A DNA stretch of 24,328 nt from Clostridium sp. UBA6640 (GCF_002455975.1 NZ_DKLM01000053.1:23190-47517); one strand, 5' to 3'. Shown: positions 7,774-15,918, counted from the first letter of the stretch. Notes: a model not told the origin generated them from the letters alone. Made by a program: numbers and translations.

Positions 7774-8985
7774 GTGGAAAAAAGAAATATAGAGGTTTAC
7801 TCAGAAATTGGTAATTTAAAAACTGTTCTTCTTCATAGACCTGGAAAAGAAATAGAGAACCTTACACCAGAGTATCTAGAACGGCTTTTATTCGATGATA
7901 TTCCATATTTAAAAATTGCTAGAGATGAACATGATAAATTTGCAGATTTATTTAAAATAAATGGAGTAGAAGTTTTATATCTTGAGAATTTAGCAGCTGA
8001 AGTTGTAAAAAATTCCGAAATTAAAGAAAGATTTATAGATGAAGTCATACGTGAAAGCAATATAGAAAAGGATTATATTAAAAGTGAAATAAAGTCATAT
8101 CTATTATCTATGTTACCTAAAGAGATGATAGATACTGTAATGGCAGGAATCAGAAAACTTGATATCTCTATGAAGGAAAGTTCTAATGAGTATCCATTCT
8201 TGCTAGATCCTATGCCGAACTTATATTTCACTAGAGACTCATTCGCATGTATAGGAAATGGTATATCTCTTAATTCTATGAAAAAGCCTATTAGAAGAAG
8301 AGAAAGTATATTTGGCAAATATATATTTAAATATCATCCTCATTTTAAAGACTCTAATATTAAAATTTATTACGATAGAGAAGATGAATTTCACATAGAA
8401 GGCGGAGATCAATTAGTATTGTCTAAAGATGTTTTAGCAGTAGGATATAGTGAAAGAACGGACAAAGAGGCTATATTTACTTTAGCTAAAAATATTTTTA
8501 AAGCTAATGAAAGTTTTAAAAATGTTTTAATATTCGACATACCTAAAATAAGAGCATTTATGCATTTAGATACGGTATTTACAATGGTTGATTATGATAA
8601 ATTCACCATACATCCAGCTATAGAAGCTAGTTTGAAAGTAACAAATTTAAGCTACGATAAAACTAAAAATGAAATAGTTGCAATAGAAGAGGAAGATAGT
8701 CTAGAAGCTATATTATCTAAATATTTAGGTCGTGATATCACTCTTATAAGATGTGGTAATGGAGATAAAATAATTTCGGGAAGAGAACAATGGAATGACG
8801 GTTCTAATACCCTAGCTATATCGCCAGGTAAAGTTATAACTTACGACAGAAATTATGTAACTAATGAGCTTTTAGATAAACATAATATAGAGGTGTTTTC
8901 TATTGCTTCTAGTGAGCTCTCTAGAGGAAGAGGAGGCCCAAGATGCATGTCAATGCCATTTATTAGAGAAGAATTAAAGTATTAA
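7774..8985 (+). CDS. arcA: Arginine deiminase
   Basis: Hydrolyses arginine to citrulline and ammonia. It has 403 aa, the normal length. Guanidino-enzyme motifs are FTRD (152-155), IEGGDQL (209-214), the MHLDTVF catalytic His264 and Asp266, and the nucleophile Cys391 in RGGPRCMSMPF. Start is GTG at 7774 after AAGGAAG. It lies 76 bases after arcC with a weak hairpin (CCTAT/ATAGG) in the gap, and 80 bases before arcB. It supplies citrulline to the neighbouring carbamoyltransferase, which runs in the catabolic direction. Confidence 0.96.
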   Translation: MEKRNIEVYSEIGNLKTVLLHRPGKEIENLTPEYLERLLFDDIPYLKIARDEHDKFADLFKINGVEVLYLENLAAEVVKNSEIKERFIDEVIRESNIEKDYIKSEIKSYLLSMLPKEMIDTVMAGIRKLDISMKESSNEYPFLLDPMPNLYFTRDSFACIGNGISLNSMKKPIRRRESIFGKYIFKYHPHFKDSNIKIYYDREDEFHIEGGDQLVLSKDVLAVGYSERTDKEAIFTLAKNIFKANESFKNVLIFDIPKIRAFMHLDTVFTMVDYDKFTIHPAIEASLKVTNLSYDKTKNEIVAIEEEDSLEAILSKYLGRDITLIRCGNGDKIISGREQWNDGSNTLAISPGKVITYDRNYVTNELLDKHNIEVFSIASSELSRGRGGPRCMSMPFIREELKY

Positions 8986-9065
8986 GTTAAGATTTAAGGT
9001 AATAAATCTTAATGATTATTTAAGTATAGCTAGGTATAAAAAATATTAATTAGGGGGAATTGAAT

Positions 9066-10061
9066 ATGTTTAACCTTAGAAACAGACACTTTTTAACACT
9101 TATGGATTTCACACCAAAGGAAATTAACTTTTTACTTGATTTAGCTCAAGATTTAAAAAAAGCTAAGTATACTGGAGTTGAAGCGCAAAAATTAAAAGGT
9201 AAAAATATAGCATTATTGTTTGAAAAAGATTCAACAAGAACAAGATGTGCATTTGAAGTTGCTGCACATGATCAAGGAGCTCATGTAACATACCTTGGAC
9301 CAACAGGTAGCCAAATGGGAAAAAAGGAATCTATAGCAGATACTGCTAGAGTTTTAGGAAGAATGTATGACGGAATAGAATATAGAGGATATGGACAAGA
9401 AATAGTTGAAGAGCTTGCAAAATATGCAGGAGTTCCGATATGGAATGGGCTTACAAATGAAGATCATCCAACTCAAATATTAGCTGACTTTTTAACAATA
9501 AGAGAGCATTTCTCAAAGCCACTTAGTGAAATAAAATTTGTTTATGCTGGTGATGGTAGAAATAATATGGCAAATGCCCTTATGATAGGTGCAGCTAAAA
9601 TGGGAATGGATTTTAGAATAGTAGCGCCAAAATCATTATTCCCAGAAGATGAATTAGTTAAAAAATGTGAAAAACTTATAAGTGAAACTGGTGGAAAGAT
9701 AACATTAACTGATAATGTTGAAGAGGGTGTTAAAGACGTAGATGTTATATACACAGATGTTTGGGTATCAATGGGAGAACCTGATGAAGTTTGGGAACAA
9801 AGAATTAAATTATTAATGCCATACCAAGTTAATAAAAAGATGTTAGAATTAACAGGAAATAAGGATGTTAAGTTTATGCATTGTTTACCAGCTTTCCATG
9901 ATGTAAAAACTAAGGTTGGAAAAGAAATATATGAGAAATTTGGCATAGAATCAATGGAAGTTACTGACGAAGTATTTGAAAGTTCTGCTTCTATAGTATT
10001 TGATGAAGCTGAAAACAGAATGCATACTATAAAAGCTGTTATGGTTGCAACTTTAGGATAA
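9066..10061 (+). CDS. arcB: Ornithine carbamoyltransferase (catabolic)
   Basis: Phosphorolysis of citrulline to ornithine and carbamoyl phosphate in this context; the same enzyme class also works anabolically (argF). It has 331 aa. Motifs are STRTR (56-60), HPTQ (134-137), DVWVSMGE (231-238) and HCLP (272-275). The last two set it apart from ATCase. The ATG at 9066 is preferred to the in-frame TTG at 9060, because AGGGGG (9052-9057) is then 8 bases away. A catabolic role is inferred from its place after arcC and arcA. It is followed by a strong terminator, and no arcD antiporter gene lies in the cluster. Confidence 0.95.
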   Translation: MFNLRNRHFLTLMDFTPKEINFLLDLAQDLKKAKYTGVEAQKLKGKNIALLFEKDSTRTRCAFEVAAHDQGAHVTYLGPTGSQMGKKESIADTARVLGRMYDGIEYRGYGQEIVEELAKYAGVPIWNGLTNEDHPTQILADFLTIREHFSKPLSEIKFVYAGDGRNNMANALMIGAAKMGMDFRIVAPKSLFPEDELVKKCEKLISETGGKITLTDNVEEGVKDVDVIYTDVWVSMGEPDEVWEQRIKLLMPYQVNKKMLELTGNKDVKFMHCLPAFHDVKTKVGKEIYEKFGIESMEVTDEVFESSASIVFDEAENRMHTIKAVMVATLG

Positions 10062-10074
10062 TAAGATAGTTAAT

Positions 10075-10113
10075 CTAGCCCAAGGAATAATTCTTTGGGC
10101 TAGTTTTATTTAA
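10075..10113 (+). terminator. Terminator of the arc operon
   Basis: 12-bp stem (10075-10086 with 10092-10103, one G-U), loop ATAAT, followed by TTTTATTT. Confidence 0.88.
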
Positions 10114-10229
10114 ATCATTTTTGATTCAGTATGTTCCTTGCATGTAAAGTTATTAACGTATTTAACGATATACTTTTAAAGCAAATTAATTTAATAACTA
10201 CATAATAAGCTAAAGAGAGGATATATTAT

Positions 10230-10793
10230 ATGAAAAAAGAATTAATTTGGAAAGCATTAGATGGATTTTCTACAGAACATCTATGTCTTTATGAAAATCA
10301 AGATGGAATAATAGCTAATTCTGTTGTTATAGGCATGAATGAAAGTGTTCCATTTCGTATTAATTATGAGATAAATTGTGATTTAAATTGGAAGGTAAAT
10401 AAAGTTGATTTAAGAGTATTTGATAATAAATCTAAAAATATTACTTTATTATCAGGTGATAATGGAATTTGGAGAAAAAGTTGTGGCGAAGAAATAGAAG
10501 ACTTAAGAGGCTGTATAGATATTGATATTTCAATTACGCCTTTCACTAATACTATTCCAATTAGAAGATTATCTTTAAAGCTTGGAGAACCAAGTGAAAT
10601 AAGGGTAATTTATATTGACGTTCATAATTTTAAGCTAAAACCTGTAACGCAAAGATATACTTGTTTAGAGTCAATTTTAGAAGGATTTAAATATAAGTAT
10701 GAAAATTTAGGTAGCGGCTTTGTTACTGAGTTTTTCGTTGATAAAGAAGGTTCAATAATTGATTATCCAGATATATTTGAAAGGGTAGATTAA
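10230..10793 (+). CDS. Glycolipid-binding family protein (PA1994-like)
   Basis: 187 aa, resembling the putative glycolipid-binding family typified by Pseudomonas PA1994 (formerly DUF1089). The recognisable pattern is a short N-terminal strand ending EHL (residues 16-18), VVIGMNESVPFRINYEI (32-48), WKVNKVDLRV, the core CIDIDISITPFTNTIPIRRL (95-114), QRYT (141-144) and a C-terminal VDKEGSIIDYPDIFERV. The family fold is a beta-rich barrel with a lipid-sized cavity; its biological role is not established. There is no signal peptide, so it should be cytoplasmic. The ATG follows AGAGAGG. It stands alone between the arc terminator and a non-coding stretch. Confidence 0.75.
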   Translation: MKKELIWKALDGFSTEHLCLYENQDGIIANSVVIGMNESVPFRINYEINCDLNWKVNKVDLRVFDNKSKNITLLSGDNGIWRKSCGEEIEDLRGCIDIDISITPFTNTIPIRRLSLKLGEPSEIRVIYIDVHNFKLKPVTQRYTCLESILEGFKYKYENLGSGFVTEFFVDKEGSIIDYPDIFERVD

Positions 10794-11163
10794 GAGATGA
10801 AATTATAGAAATCGCTAATGAGGATAATAAAATGTAAAGGTTGAAGCTAAAGGAAAAAAAGCCAAAGGAAATATTAAAATTAAGTTTATATAATGAAAGT
10901 AGATAAATTAAAAGTAATAATATATTTAATGACTATGTAGAATAACTATTATCAAATAATATATAATATTAATTTAAAATATTTTCTGAAAATGACGTTA
11001 TTATTCTTTACAGTAACAATAATATCTGTTAAATTATAATTACAGTAAAAGAGAGAAGTTTGATTAACTCGCATATATTAAAAGTAGAATATTAGGTATA
11101 TTTTTCGATTAATTCTAGAAAAATATATATATGATAAATTTTATAATTTAGGAGGAAAATATT
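10794..11163. other. Non-coding stretch with a possible decayed coding remnant
   Basis: 370 bases without an intact gene. On the + strand, 10796-10831 then 10837-10893 read as one lysine-rich peptide only if the frame changes near 10832-10837 (it ends VEAKGKKAKGNIKIKFI then TAA). This may be the tail of a lost gene or chance. TTACAGTAA occurs twice (11008-11016 and 11040-11048), 32 bases apart, upstream of rubredoxin. No convincing promoter was identified. Confidence 0.35.
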
Positions 11164-11322
11164 ATGAAAAAATATGTTTGTGTAGTATGTGGATATGTTT
11201 ATGACCCAACTGAAGGAGATCCAGATAATGGAGTAGCGCCAGGAACATCTTGGGAAGCTGTACCTGAAGAGTGGTTATGCCCACTATGTGGAGTAGGTAA
11301 AGATCAATTTGAAGAAGAATAA
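11164..11322 (+). CDS. Rubredoxin
   Basis: 52-aa iron-sulfur electron carrier. Both iron-binding knuckles are present, VCVVCGYVYDP (Cys6, Cys9) and CPLCGVGKDQF (Cys39, Cys42). The aromatic core residues Tyr11, Tyr13, Trp30 and Trp37 are in place. The full typical length is present and the ATG follows TTAGGAGG at a good distance. It is monocistronic, with its own terminator. In anaerobes rubredoxin donates electrons to oxygen- and NO-detoxifying enzymes. The hcp gene 1.3 kb downstream is a possible functional associate, but co-regulation is not shown. Confidence 0.97.
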   Translation: MKKYVCVVCGYVYDPTEGDPDNGVAPGTSWEAVPEEWLCPLCGVGKDQFEEE

Positions 11323-11341
11323 AATATAGTTTACACATAAT

Positions 11342-11370
11342 AAAAGTCACTATTTAATAGTGGCTTTTTT
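11342..11370 (+). terminator. Terminator after rubredoxin
   Basis: AAAAGTCACTAT pairs with ATAGTGGCTTTT (one G-U), ending in six T. Confidence 0.8.
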
Positions 11371-11459
11371 ATAATATAAAAAAACAATCATAAAACTTTA
11401 TTACTCTTAATATTATATATCATCAATTAGGTTATAAATTAGCAGAAGGAGAGAAGAGT

Positions 11460-11681
11460 ATGTTAAATGAAGTTCCAACGGTGATTTATGATTTGGAAGG
11501 AATTCCTATGAGAGTAATAAAAGCTTCTAAAATTTTTTTTAAAAATAGAAATGAAGAAGGCTATATACTTCATATAGAAAAAGCTGAAAAAGTTACTGCT
11601 GTAAGTGAATTTGAGCTTAGATATATAGATGGTAAGTATGTTTTAAATAGGAAAGTTTTTAGCGAGATAATATTAGTATAA
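11460..11681 (+). CDS. Small protein of unknown function
   Basis: 73 aa, not recognised. The ATG follows AGAAGGAGAG with good spacing. A terminator-like hairpin follows 10 bases after the stop, so it looks like a real monocistronic gene. The product is mixed charged/hydrophobic with no signal peptide, membrane segment or cysteine. The strand-like pattern (TVIYDLEGIPMRVI, FELRYIDGKYVL) suggests a small beta-rich cytoplasmic protein. Confidence 0.7.
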   Translation: MLNEVPTVIYDLEGIPMRVIKASKIFFKNRNEEGYILHIEKAEKVTAVSEFELRYIDGKYVLNRKVFSEIILV

Positions 11682-11690
11682 TTTTAAAGT

Positions 11691-11726
11691 AAAAGGGGCA
11701 ATTCTATTATTGGAAGTTGCTCTTTT
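11691..11726 (+). terminator. Terminator after the 73-aa gene
   Basis: AAAAGGGGCAA pairs with TTGCTCTTTT (two G-U pairs), an imperfect extension toward the loop, then T-rich sequence. Confidence 0.65.
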
Positions 11727-11815
11727 TGTTTATGCAAAAACTTCTAAAAAAATATAAATAAATTTTTCTAATTTGTGCAAACTAATATTATAAAAGAACG
11801 AGGAGGATTTAAACT

Positions 11816-12355
11816 ATGAAGAAAAATTTAAAAACACTATTATGTTCAGTAATGGTATTATCTATTTTTACACTTCCTTTAATGGGATGTCGTACAACTA
11901 CAACAACAGATGGTAATAAAGGAACAACAAATGGTACAACAACAAATGGTACAGGAACAAATGGTACAACAACAAATGGCACAACAGGAGAAGGGGCTAA
12001 AACAACAACAGATGGTACTCAGACAACAGGAAATGCAGATACAAAAAGAGCACAAGACATAAGTACTAAAGTTAGAGGTATAAAGGGAGTAAGCAGAGAT
12101 GCTGTAGTTGTTAACGACAATACTGCTATAGTTGGTGTTACATTAGAAAACGCTGATATGAAGTTAGATGATAACATGAGAAGATCTATAGAAACTGCAG
12201 TTAAAGACGTAGATCCTAAAATTACAACTGTTAAAATAACTAATGATACAACTTTGTTTGGAAGAATAGAAACTATGGGTAGAAATGTTATGAATGGAAA
12301 TGCAATGACAGATATTAGAACTGACTTCCATAATTTAGTAAATGATATTAGATAA
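11816..12355 (+). CDS. YhcN/YlaJ-type spore lipoprotein
   Basis: 179 aa. A lipoprotein signal peptide ends in the lipobox LMGC (Cys25). A Thr/Asn/Gly low-complexity linker spans residues 26-70. The C-terminal domain starts near KRAQDISTKVRGIKGVSRDAVVV and continues through TAIVGVTL and a helix ending KDVDPKITTVKITND. This domain resembles the YhcN/YlaJ sporulation lipoprotein family. Related Bacillus proteins affect spore outgrowth or cortex; the role here is inferred from family only. It has a good AGGAGG site and a perfect terminator downstream. No sigma-factor-specific promoter could be assigned. Confidence 0.8.
   Translation: MKKNLKTLLCSVMVLSIFTLPLMGCRTTTTTDGNKGTTNGTTTNGTGTNGTTTNGTTGEGAKTTTDGTQTTGNADTKRAQDISTKVRGIKGVSRDAVVVNDNTAIVGVTLENADMKLDDNMRRSIETAVKDVDPKITTVKITNDTTLFGRIETMGRNVMNGNAMTDIRTDFHNLVNDIR
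11921..11989 (+). repeat. 15-bp tandem repeats in the lipoprotein linker
   Basis: Units of the form GGTACAACAACAAAT at 11933-11947, 11948-11962 (variant GGTACAGGAACAAAT) and 11963-11977, flanked by partial units. They encode repeated Gly-Thr-x-Thr-Asn. Near-identical DNA units suggest length variation by slippage. Confidence 0.85.
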
Positions 12356-12365
12356 TAGAACTAAT

Positions 12366-12400
12366 AAAAAAACTCTACGAAAAAGTCGTAGAGTTTTTTT
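12366..12400 (+). terminator. Terminator after the YhcN-type gene
   Basis: ACTCTACGA/TCGTAGAGT stem flanked by A7 and T7; the symmetry allows function in both directions. Confidence 0.9.
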
Positions 12401-12406
12401 ATTTTA

Positions 12407-12449
12407 GGTAACAAATGTTACCGATTATTTTATACGTGATTGATATAAT
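12407..12449 (+). promoter_or_regulatory. hcp promoter with palindromic operator at about -41.5
   Basis: GGTAAC-N4-GTTACC (12407-12422) is a perfect palindrome. A consensus -10, TATAAT, is at 12444-12449, with no recognisable -35. With +1 at about 12456, the palindrome is centred at -41.5, the position of a CRP/FNR-family activator in a class II promoter. HcpR, a CRP/FNR-type regulator of hcp genes, is a good candidate. I recall a GTAAC-N4-GTTAC type motif for clostridia but cannot check it here. The remaining leader (12456-12581) contains a small ATAAG/CTTAT hairpin. Confidence 0.65.
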
Positions 12450-12581
12450 TTCATTGTAAGATAAATAAATATAAAGTATTGATTACATGAGCATAAGTAA
12501 AAGCTTATCTCTATTTATTGAATAGGTAAAGCAAAATGTTTGGATTAATTAAATATATATGAGGCAGAGGAGGAAGAAGAA

Positions 12582-14219
12582 ATGTCAATGTTTTGTTATC
12601 AATGTGAGCAGACAGCTGGAGGAAAAGGCTGTTCTAAAATAGGGGTTTGTGGCAAAAATCCAAGGGTTGCAGCACTACAAGATTTATTAATTCATCAATT
12701 AAAGGGTATAGCATTATATGGAGAAAAGCTAATTGAAAAAAATATTAAAATTGAAAATGAAGTAAATGAGTTTATGATGGATGGGTTATTTTCCACATTA
12801 ACAAATGTTAACTTTGATGAGGATAGATTCATTAAATATATAAATAAGTCAGAAGAGATTAAAAGAGCATTAGAGAATAAAGTCGGTGCAATGGTTGGAA
12901 ATGATATAGCTATGTACATATCACCAAAAACTGTTGATGATATGGTTAATGAAGGAATGAAACATGGAGTAATGAATGATGGGTCACCAAATGAAGATAT
13001 TCGTTCATTAAGAGAGCTAATAGTATATGGGCTAAAAGGTATAGCAGCTTATTCACATCAAGCAAATGTTTTAGGAAAGTCTGATGAAAAAGTTAATAAC
13101 TTTTTCTATAAAGCTTTAGCTGGAATAACTAAATTAGAGAATGGAATTGGAGAGCTATTTGACTTAGCAATGGAATTAGGACAAGTTAACTTAATAGTTA
13201 TGGAATTATTAAGTAATACGAATAGAGGATTCTATGGAGTTCCTGAGCCAACAGAAGTATTAATTACAAAGAAGAAAGGTCCATTTATAATAATTTCAGG
13301 ACACGATTTAACAGATTTAAAACAACTACTAGAACAAACAAAAGGAAAAGGAATAAATATATACACTCATGGAGAAATGTTACCATGCCACGCTTATCCA
13401 GAGCTTAAAAAGCATAAGCACTTAGTAGGAAATTATGGTGGAGCATGGCAAGATCAGCAAAAAGAGTTTGATAGCATTCCAGGCTGTGTTGTAATGACAA
13501 CAAACTGTATACAAAAACCAAGAGAAAATTATAGCGATAGAATATTTACTACAAGTGTAGTAGGCTGGCCAAATGTTGCACATATAGAAGAAACAAATGG
13601 AGTTAAAGATTTTTCTCCAGTTATTGAAAAAGCACTAGCATTAGGTGGATGGAACGAAGATGAAGCAGAAAAGAAAATTTTGGTAGGATTTGGACATGAA
13701 GCTACATTAAATCATGCAGATGCTATAATAAATGCTGTTAAATCAGGTGCTATAAGACATTTCTTCTTAGTAGGTGGATGTGATGGAGCTAAACCAGGAA
13801 GAAATTATTATACTGAGTTTGCAGAAAAAGCGCCAAATGATACAGTAATATTAACATTAGCTTGTGGTAAATATAGATTTAATAAATTAGATTTAGGAAC
13901 AGTTGCAGGTCTTCCAAGATTATTAGATGTAGGACAATGTAATGATGCATACTCAGCAATTAAGATTGCATTAGCTTTAGCAGAAGCCTTTGAATGCACA
14001 GTAAATGATTTACCATTATCAATGATACTTTCATGGTATGAACAAAAAGCAGTATGTATATTATTAACATTGTTATCAATAGGAATCAAGAATATTAAAC
14101 TTGGACCATCACTACCAGCATTTGTGTCTCCAAATGTATTAAATGTATTAGTAGAAAAATTTAATATAGCACCGATATCAACTGTAGAGGAAGATTTAAA
14201 AGCTACTTTAGGTGAATAA
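12582..14219 (+). CDS. hcp: Hybrid cluster protein (hydroxylamine reductase / NO reductase)
   Basis: 545 aa. The N-terminal cysteine set is C5-x2-C8-x8-C17-x5-C23, which binds a [4Fe-4S] cluster and is the class I spacing found in strict anaerobes. The middle and C-terminal parts contain the conserved hybrid-cluster segments (FGHEATLNH, VGGCDGAKPGRNYY, LACGKYRFN, DVGQCNDAYSA, LSWYEQKAV). The enzyme reduces hydroxylamine in vitro and NO to N2O in vivo, acting in nitrosative stress defence in the cytoplasm. The ATG follows GAGGAGGAAG. It is monocistronic between its own promoter and terminator. No HCR reductase gene is adjacent, as expected for the class I type; rubredoxin or ferredoxin would donate electrons. 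Confidence 0.97.
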   Translation: MSMFCYQCEQTAGGKGCSKIGVCGKNPRVAALQDLLIHQLKGIALYGEKLIEKNIKIENEVNEFMMDGLFSTLTNVNFDEDRFIKYINKSEEIKRALENKVGAMVGNDIAMYISPKTVDDMVNEGMKHGVMNDGSPNEDIRSLRELIVYGLKGIAAYSHQANVLGKSDEKVNNFFYKALAGITKLENGIGELFDLAMELGQVNLIVMELLSNTNRGFYGVPEPTEVLITKKKGPFIIISGHDLTDLKQLLEQTKGKGINIYTHGEMLPCHAYPELKKHKHLVGNYGGAWQDQQKEFDSIPGCVVMTTNCIQKPRENYSDRIFTTSVVGWPNVAHIEETNGVKDFSPVIEKALALGGWNEDEAEKKILVGFGHEATLNHADAIINAVKSGAIRHFFLVGGCDGAKPGRNYYTEFAEKAPNDTVILTLACGKYRFNKLDLGTVAGLPRLLDVGQCNDAYSAIKIALALAEAFECTVNDLPLSMILSWYEQKAVCILLTLLSIGIKNIKLGPSLPAFVSPNVLNVLVEKFNIAPISTVEEDLKATLGE

Positions 14220-14223
14220 TAAT

Positions 14224-14251
14224 AAAACGTGACTATTATGTCACGTTTTTT
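14224..14251 (+). terminator. Terminator of hcp
   Basis: 10-bp stem AAAACGTGAC/GTCACGTTTT, loop TATTAT, then T-run. Confidence 0.9.
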
Positions 14252-14306
14252 GTGTTTTAAAAGCTTAATTATAAAGTATAATAGTTTTTTAAATTATAGA
14301 CGATAA

Positions 14307-14468
14307 CTACCAAACTAGATTAGAATTTTTTATTTTATCTACAATGATTTTTGTATATTTACACTTTTTATAGTTAATAGCATTATCATGCAATTGAATT
14401 AATTCCTCACTCCAACAGAATGTAGATTTTCTCATACCTGTTTCACCAGTTAAAAACAAATTTTTCAT
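14307..14468 (-). pseudogene. Truncated nucleotide-binding protein fragment (THEP1-like NTPase?)
   Basis: A 53-codon reading frame starts MKNLFLTGETGMRKST, a P-loop like that of the THEP1/nucleoside-triphosphatase family, where the normal form would be GxxGxGKST. The loop glycine before Lys is replaced by Arg. After about 20 residues the family resemblance is lost and the frame stops. No other NTPase motif follows and no strong Shine-Dalgarno precedes it. It is best read as a 5' relic of a decayed gene. Confidence 0.45.
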
Positions 14469-14692
14469 ACTAATAAAATTCTTTTAAACTCCAAATATTA
14501 GCAGGTATAACTACGATTTTATATCGAATTTAACTATTGTCTCATAAACATCATCTATATGTTTTTAGAGCTTTCTATGCTTTGATTTACTATTATATCA
14601 GAAATTTAAAAATGATTTTTTATATTATGTATCAATATTTCCGTTTCCAGAATATACAGATATTGAAGCATGTTTTAGAAAGGAAGATTTAT
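14469..14692. other. Non-coding gap with protein-like relic on + strand
   Basis: From about 14569 to 14768 the + strand has an open frame with no usable start. It reads in part FPFPEYTDIEACFRKEDLY and overlaps the start of the next gene in another frame. It could be the remains of a gene displaced with the adjoining NTPase fragment, or chance. No RNA gene is recognised. Confidence 0.25.
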
Positions 14693-15130
14693 ATGAGCGA
14701 AGTTTTGGTACAAGTTTTAATTATTATTACTGTAATCCTTGGAATTACAGGTATGGTATTAATGTTTAAAAAGAATAATATAGAACCAAAAGAAAAAATC
14801 TTTGAGAATAGTTATACTATATTAAAAAGTCTTCAAACTTTGGGATTTGCTGATGAGGAGACTAAGAATATACTAAGATTAATTATGAATAGAGTAAAAT
14901 ACGTAGAGAAAAATTTTAAAGATTCACCTAATAATGTTAAGGAAAACCAAGCTTTTAATTTTATTAAGGAACAATTAGATATTTTAAAATTTGATAATGT
15001 TTTAAGTGATGATGATATAAGGACTTTTATAAGACTAGCAGCTGCGTTTTTAAATCCTGATGAATTATATGAATATGGTGGTGTTATAAAAATAGAATAT
15101 AATATTGAAGAATATGAAAATGATGAGTAA
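14693..15130 (+). CDS. Membrane-anchored protein of unknown function
   Basis: 145 aa, not recognised. One N-terminal transmembrane segment (about residues 4-24, VLVQVLIIITVILGITGMVLMF) is followed by basic residues and a soluble acidic/helical domain. Inside-out topology would put the N-terminus out and the domain in the cytoplasm. The ATG at 14693 is preferred because AAAGGAAG lies upstream. A longer frame opens at 14537, but its extra 52 codons have unlike composition and no ribosome binding site. The gene stands alone between decayed DNA and the ispF convergence. Confidence 0.7.
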   Translation: MSEVLVQVLIIITVILGITGMVLMFKKNNIEPKEKIFENSYTILKSLQTLGFADEETKNILRLIMNRVKYVEKNFKDSPNNVKENQAFNFIKEQLDILKFDNVLSDDDIRTFIRLAAAFLNPDELYEYGGVIKIEYNIEEYENDE

Positions 15131-15289
15131 TGTAATAATATTAAACTATAAAGAAAACGGGAATTAAAAGTTAATATTACATTTTAATTAGAGAAAAGTA
15201 GGAGATTGGGTTAAAAGAAATTTCAATGGCTGGTACATTAATAATGTTGCTTTGTATAAAGGTTATATGATGACTATTAGGTAGTAAAG

Positions 15290-15336
15290 AAGGGATTGTT
15301 TTTATTAGTTTTTAACTAATTTTTAAACAATCCCTT
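15290..15336. terminator. Long hairpin in the convergent gap before ispF
   Basis: AAGGGATTGTTT (15290-15301) pairs perfectly with 15325-15336, with an inner ATTAGTT/AACTAAT stem. Its position between convergent genes suggests a terminator for one or both, though the T-runs outside the stem are weak on both strands. The rest of 15131-15345 holds no intact gene. Confidence 0.5.
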
Positions 15337-15345
15337 GATTGTCTT

Positions 15346-15819
15346 TTAATTTTCTAATAAAAGACAAATACTTTGAGAAGATATTCCTTCACCACTGCCT
15401 GTAAAGCCCAATCCTTCTTCAGTAGTAGCTTTTACATTTATTTTATTCTCTTCTATATTTAAAGCATTAGCTATATTTTTTACCATAGTAGGTATATGAG
15501 GTGCCATTTTAGGTTTTTGAGCAATTATAGTTGAATCTATATTGCCTATTTCAAAATTGTTATTCTTTAAAAGTTTACCAACATACTCTAATAAGGTTAT
15601 ACTTGAAATTCCTTTATATTTAGGATCAGTATCAGGGAAATACTTTCCTATATCGCCTAACGAAGAAGCGCCCAATAGACTGTCCATTATAGCATGTATT
15701 AAAACATCTGCATCAGAATGTCCTAATAATCCTTTTTCATAAGGAATTTCTACACCGCCAATAATCAGCTTTCTATTTTCAACTAATTTATGCACATCAT
15801 ATCCAAGACCAATTCTCAT
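15346..15819 (-). CDS. ispF: 2-C-methyl-D-erythritol 2,4-cyclodiphosphate synthase
   Basis: Fifth enzyme of the non-mevalonate (MEP) isoprenoid pathway, a cytoplasmic trimer with zinc. It has 157 aa, the usual length. Metal ligands Asp8 and His10 are in GYDVHKL, and His42 is in SDADVLIHAI. Other hallmarks are FPDTDPKYKG and the C-terminal NVKATTEEGLGFTGSGEGI. The ATG follows TTAGGAGG. In this window it is not next to ispD. It is the only minus-strand gene between 10 and 21 kb, so it appears to be monocistronic. Confidence 0.96.
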   Translation of the reverse strand: MRIGLGYDVHKLVENRKLIIGGVEIPYEKGLLGHSDADVLIHAIMDSLLGASSLGDIGKYFPDTDPKYKGISSITLLEYVGKLLKNNNFEIGNIDSTIIAQKPKMAPHIPTMVKNIANALNIEENKINVKATTEEGLGFTGSGEGISSQSICLLLEN

Positions 15820-15896
15820 ATTATTCCTCCTAAATTAAAATTTAATTAAACTATAATATATCATTAACTAAATACATAATCAATTTATAATTGTAG

Positions 15897-15918
15897 AAAA
15901 AAAATACGCGTTTGCGTA
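15897..15918 (-). terminator. Short terminator-like hairpin upstream of ispF
   Basis: On the minus strand TACGC-AAAC-GCGTA (15918 down to 15905) is followed by eight T. The stem is short but GC-rich for this genome. It lies about 80 bases before the ispF start, so it ends an upstream transcript or acts as an attenuator. Confidence 0.4.

Noticed and set aside
9542..9946. 134-aa minus-strand open frame
   Set aside because: Lies wholly inside arcB in antisense, has no ribosome binding site and an unlikely composition.
14537..14692. N-terminal 52-codon extension of the 145-aa membrane protein
   Set aside because: No Shine-Dalgarno at 14537, composition unlike the rest, and a good site precedes the ATG at 14693.
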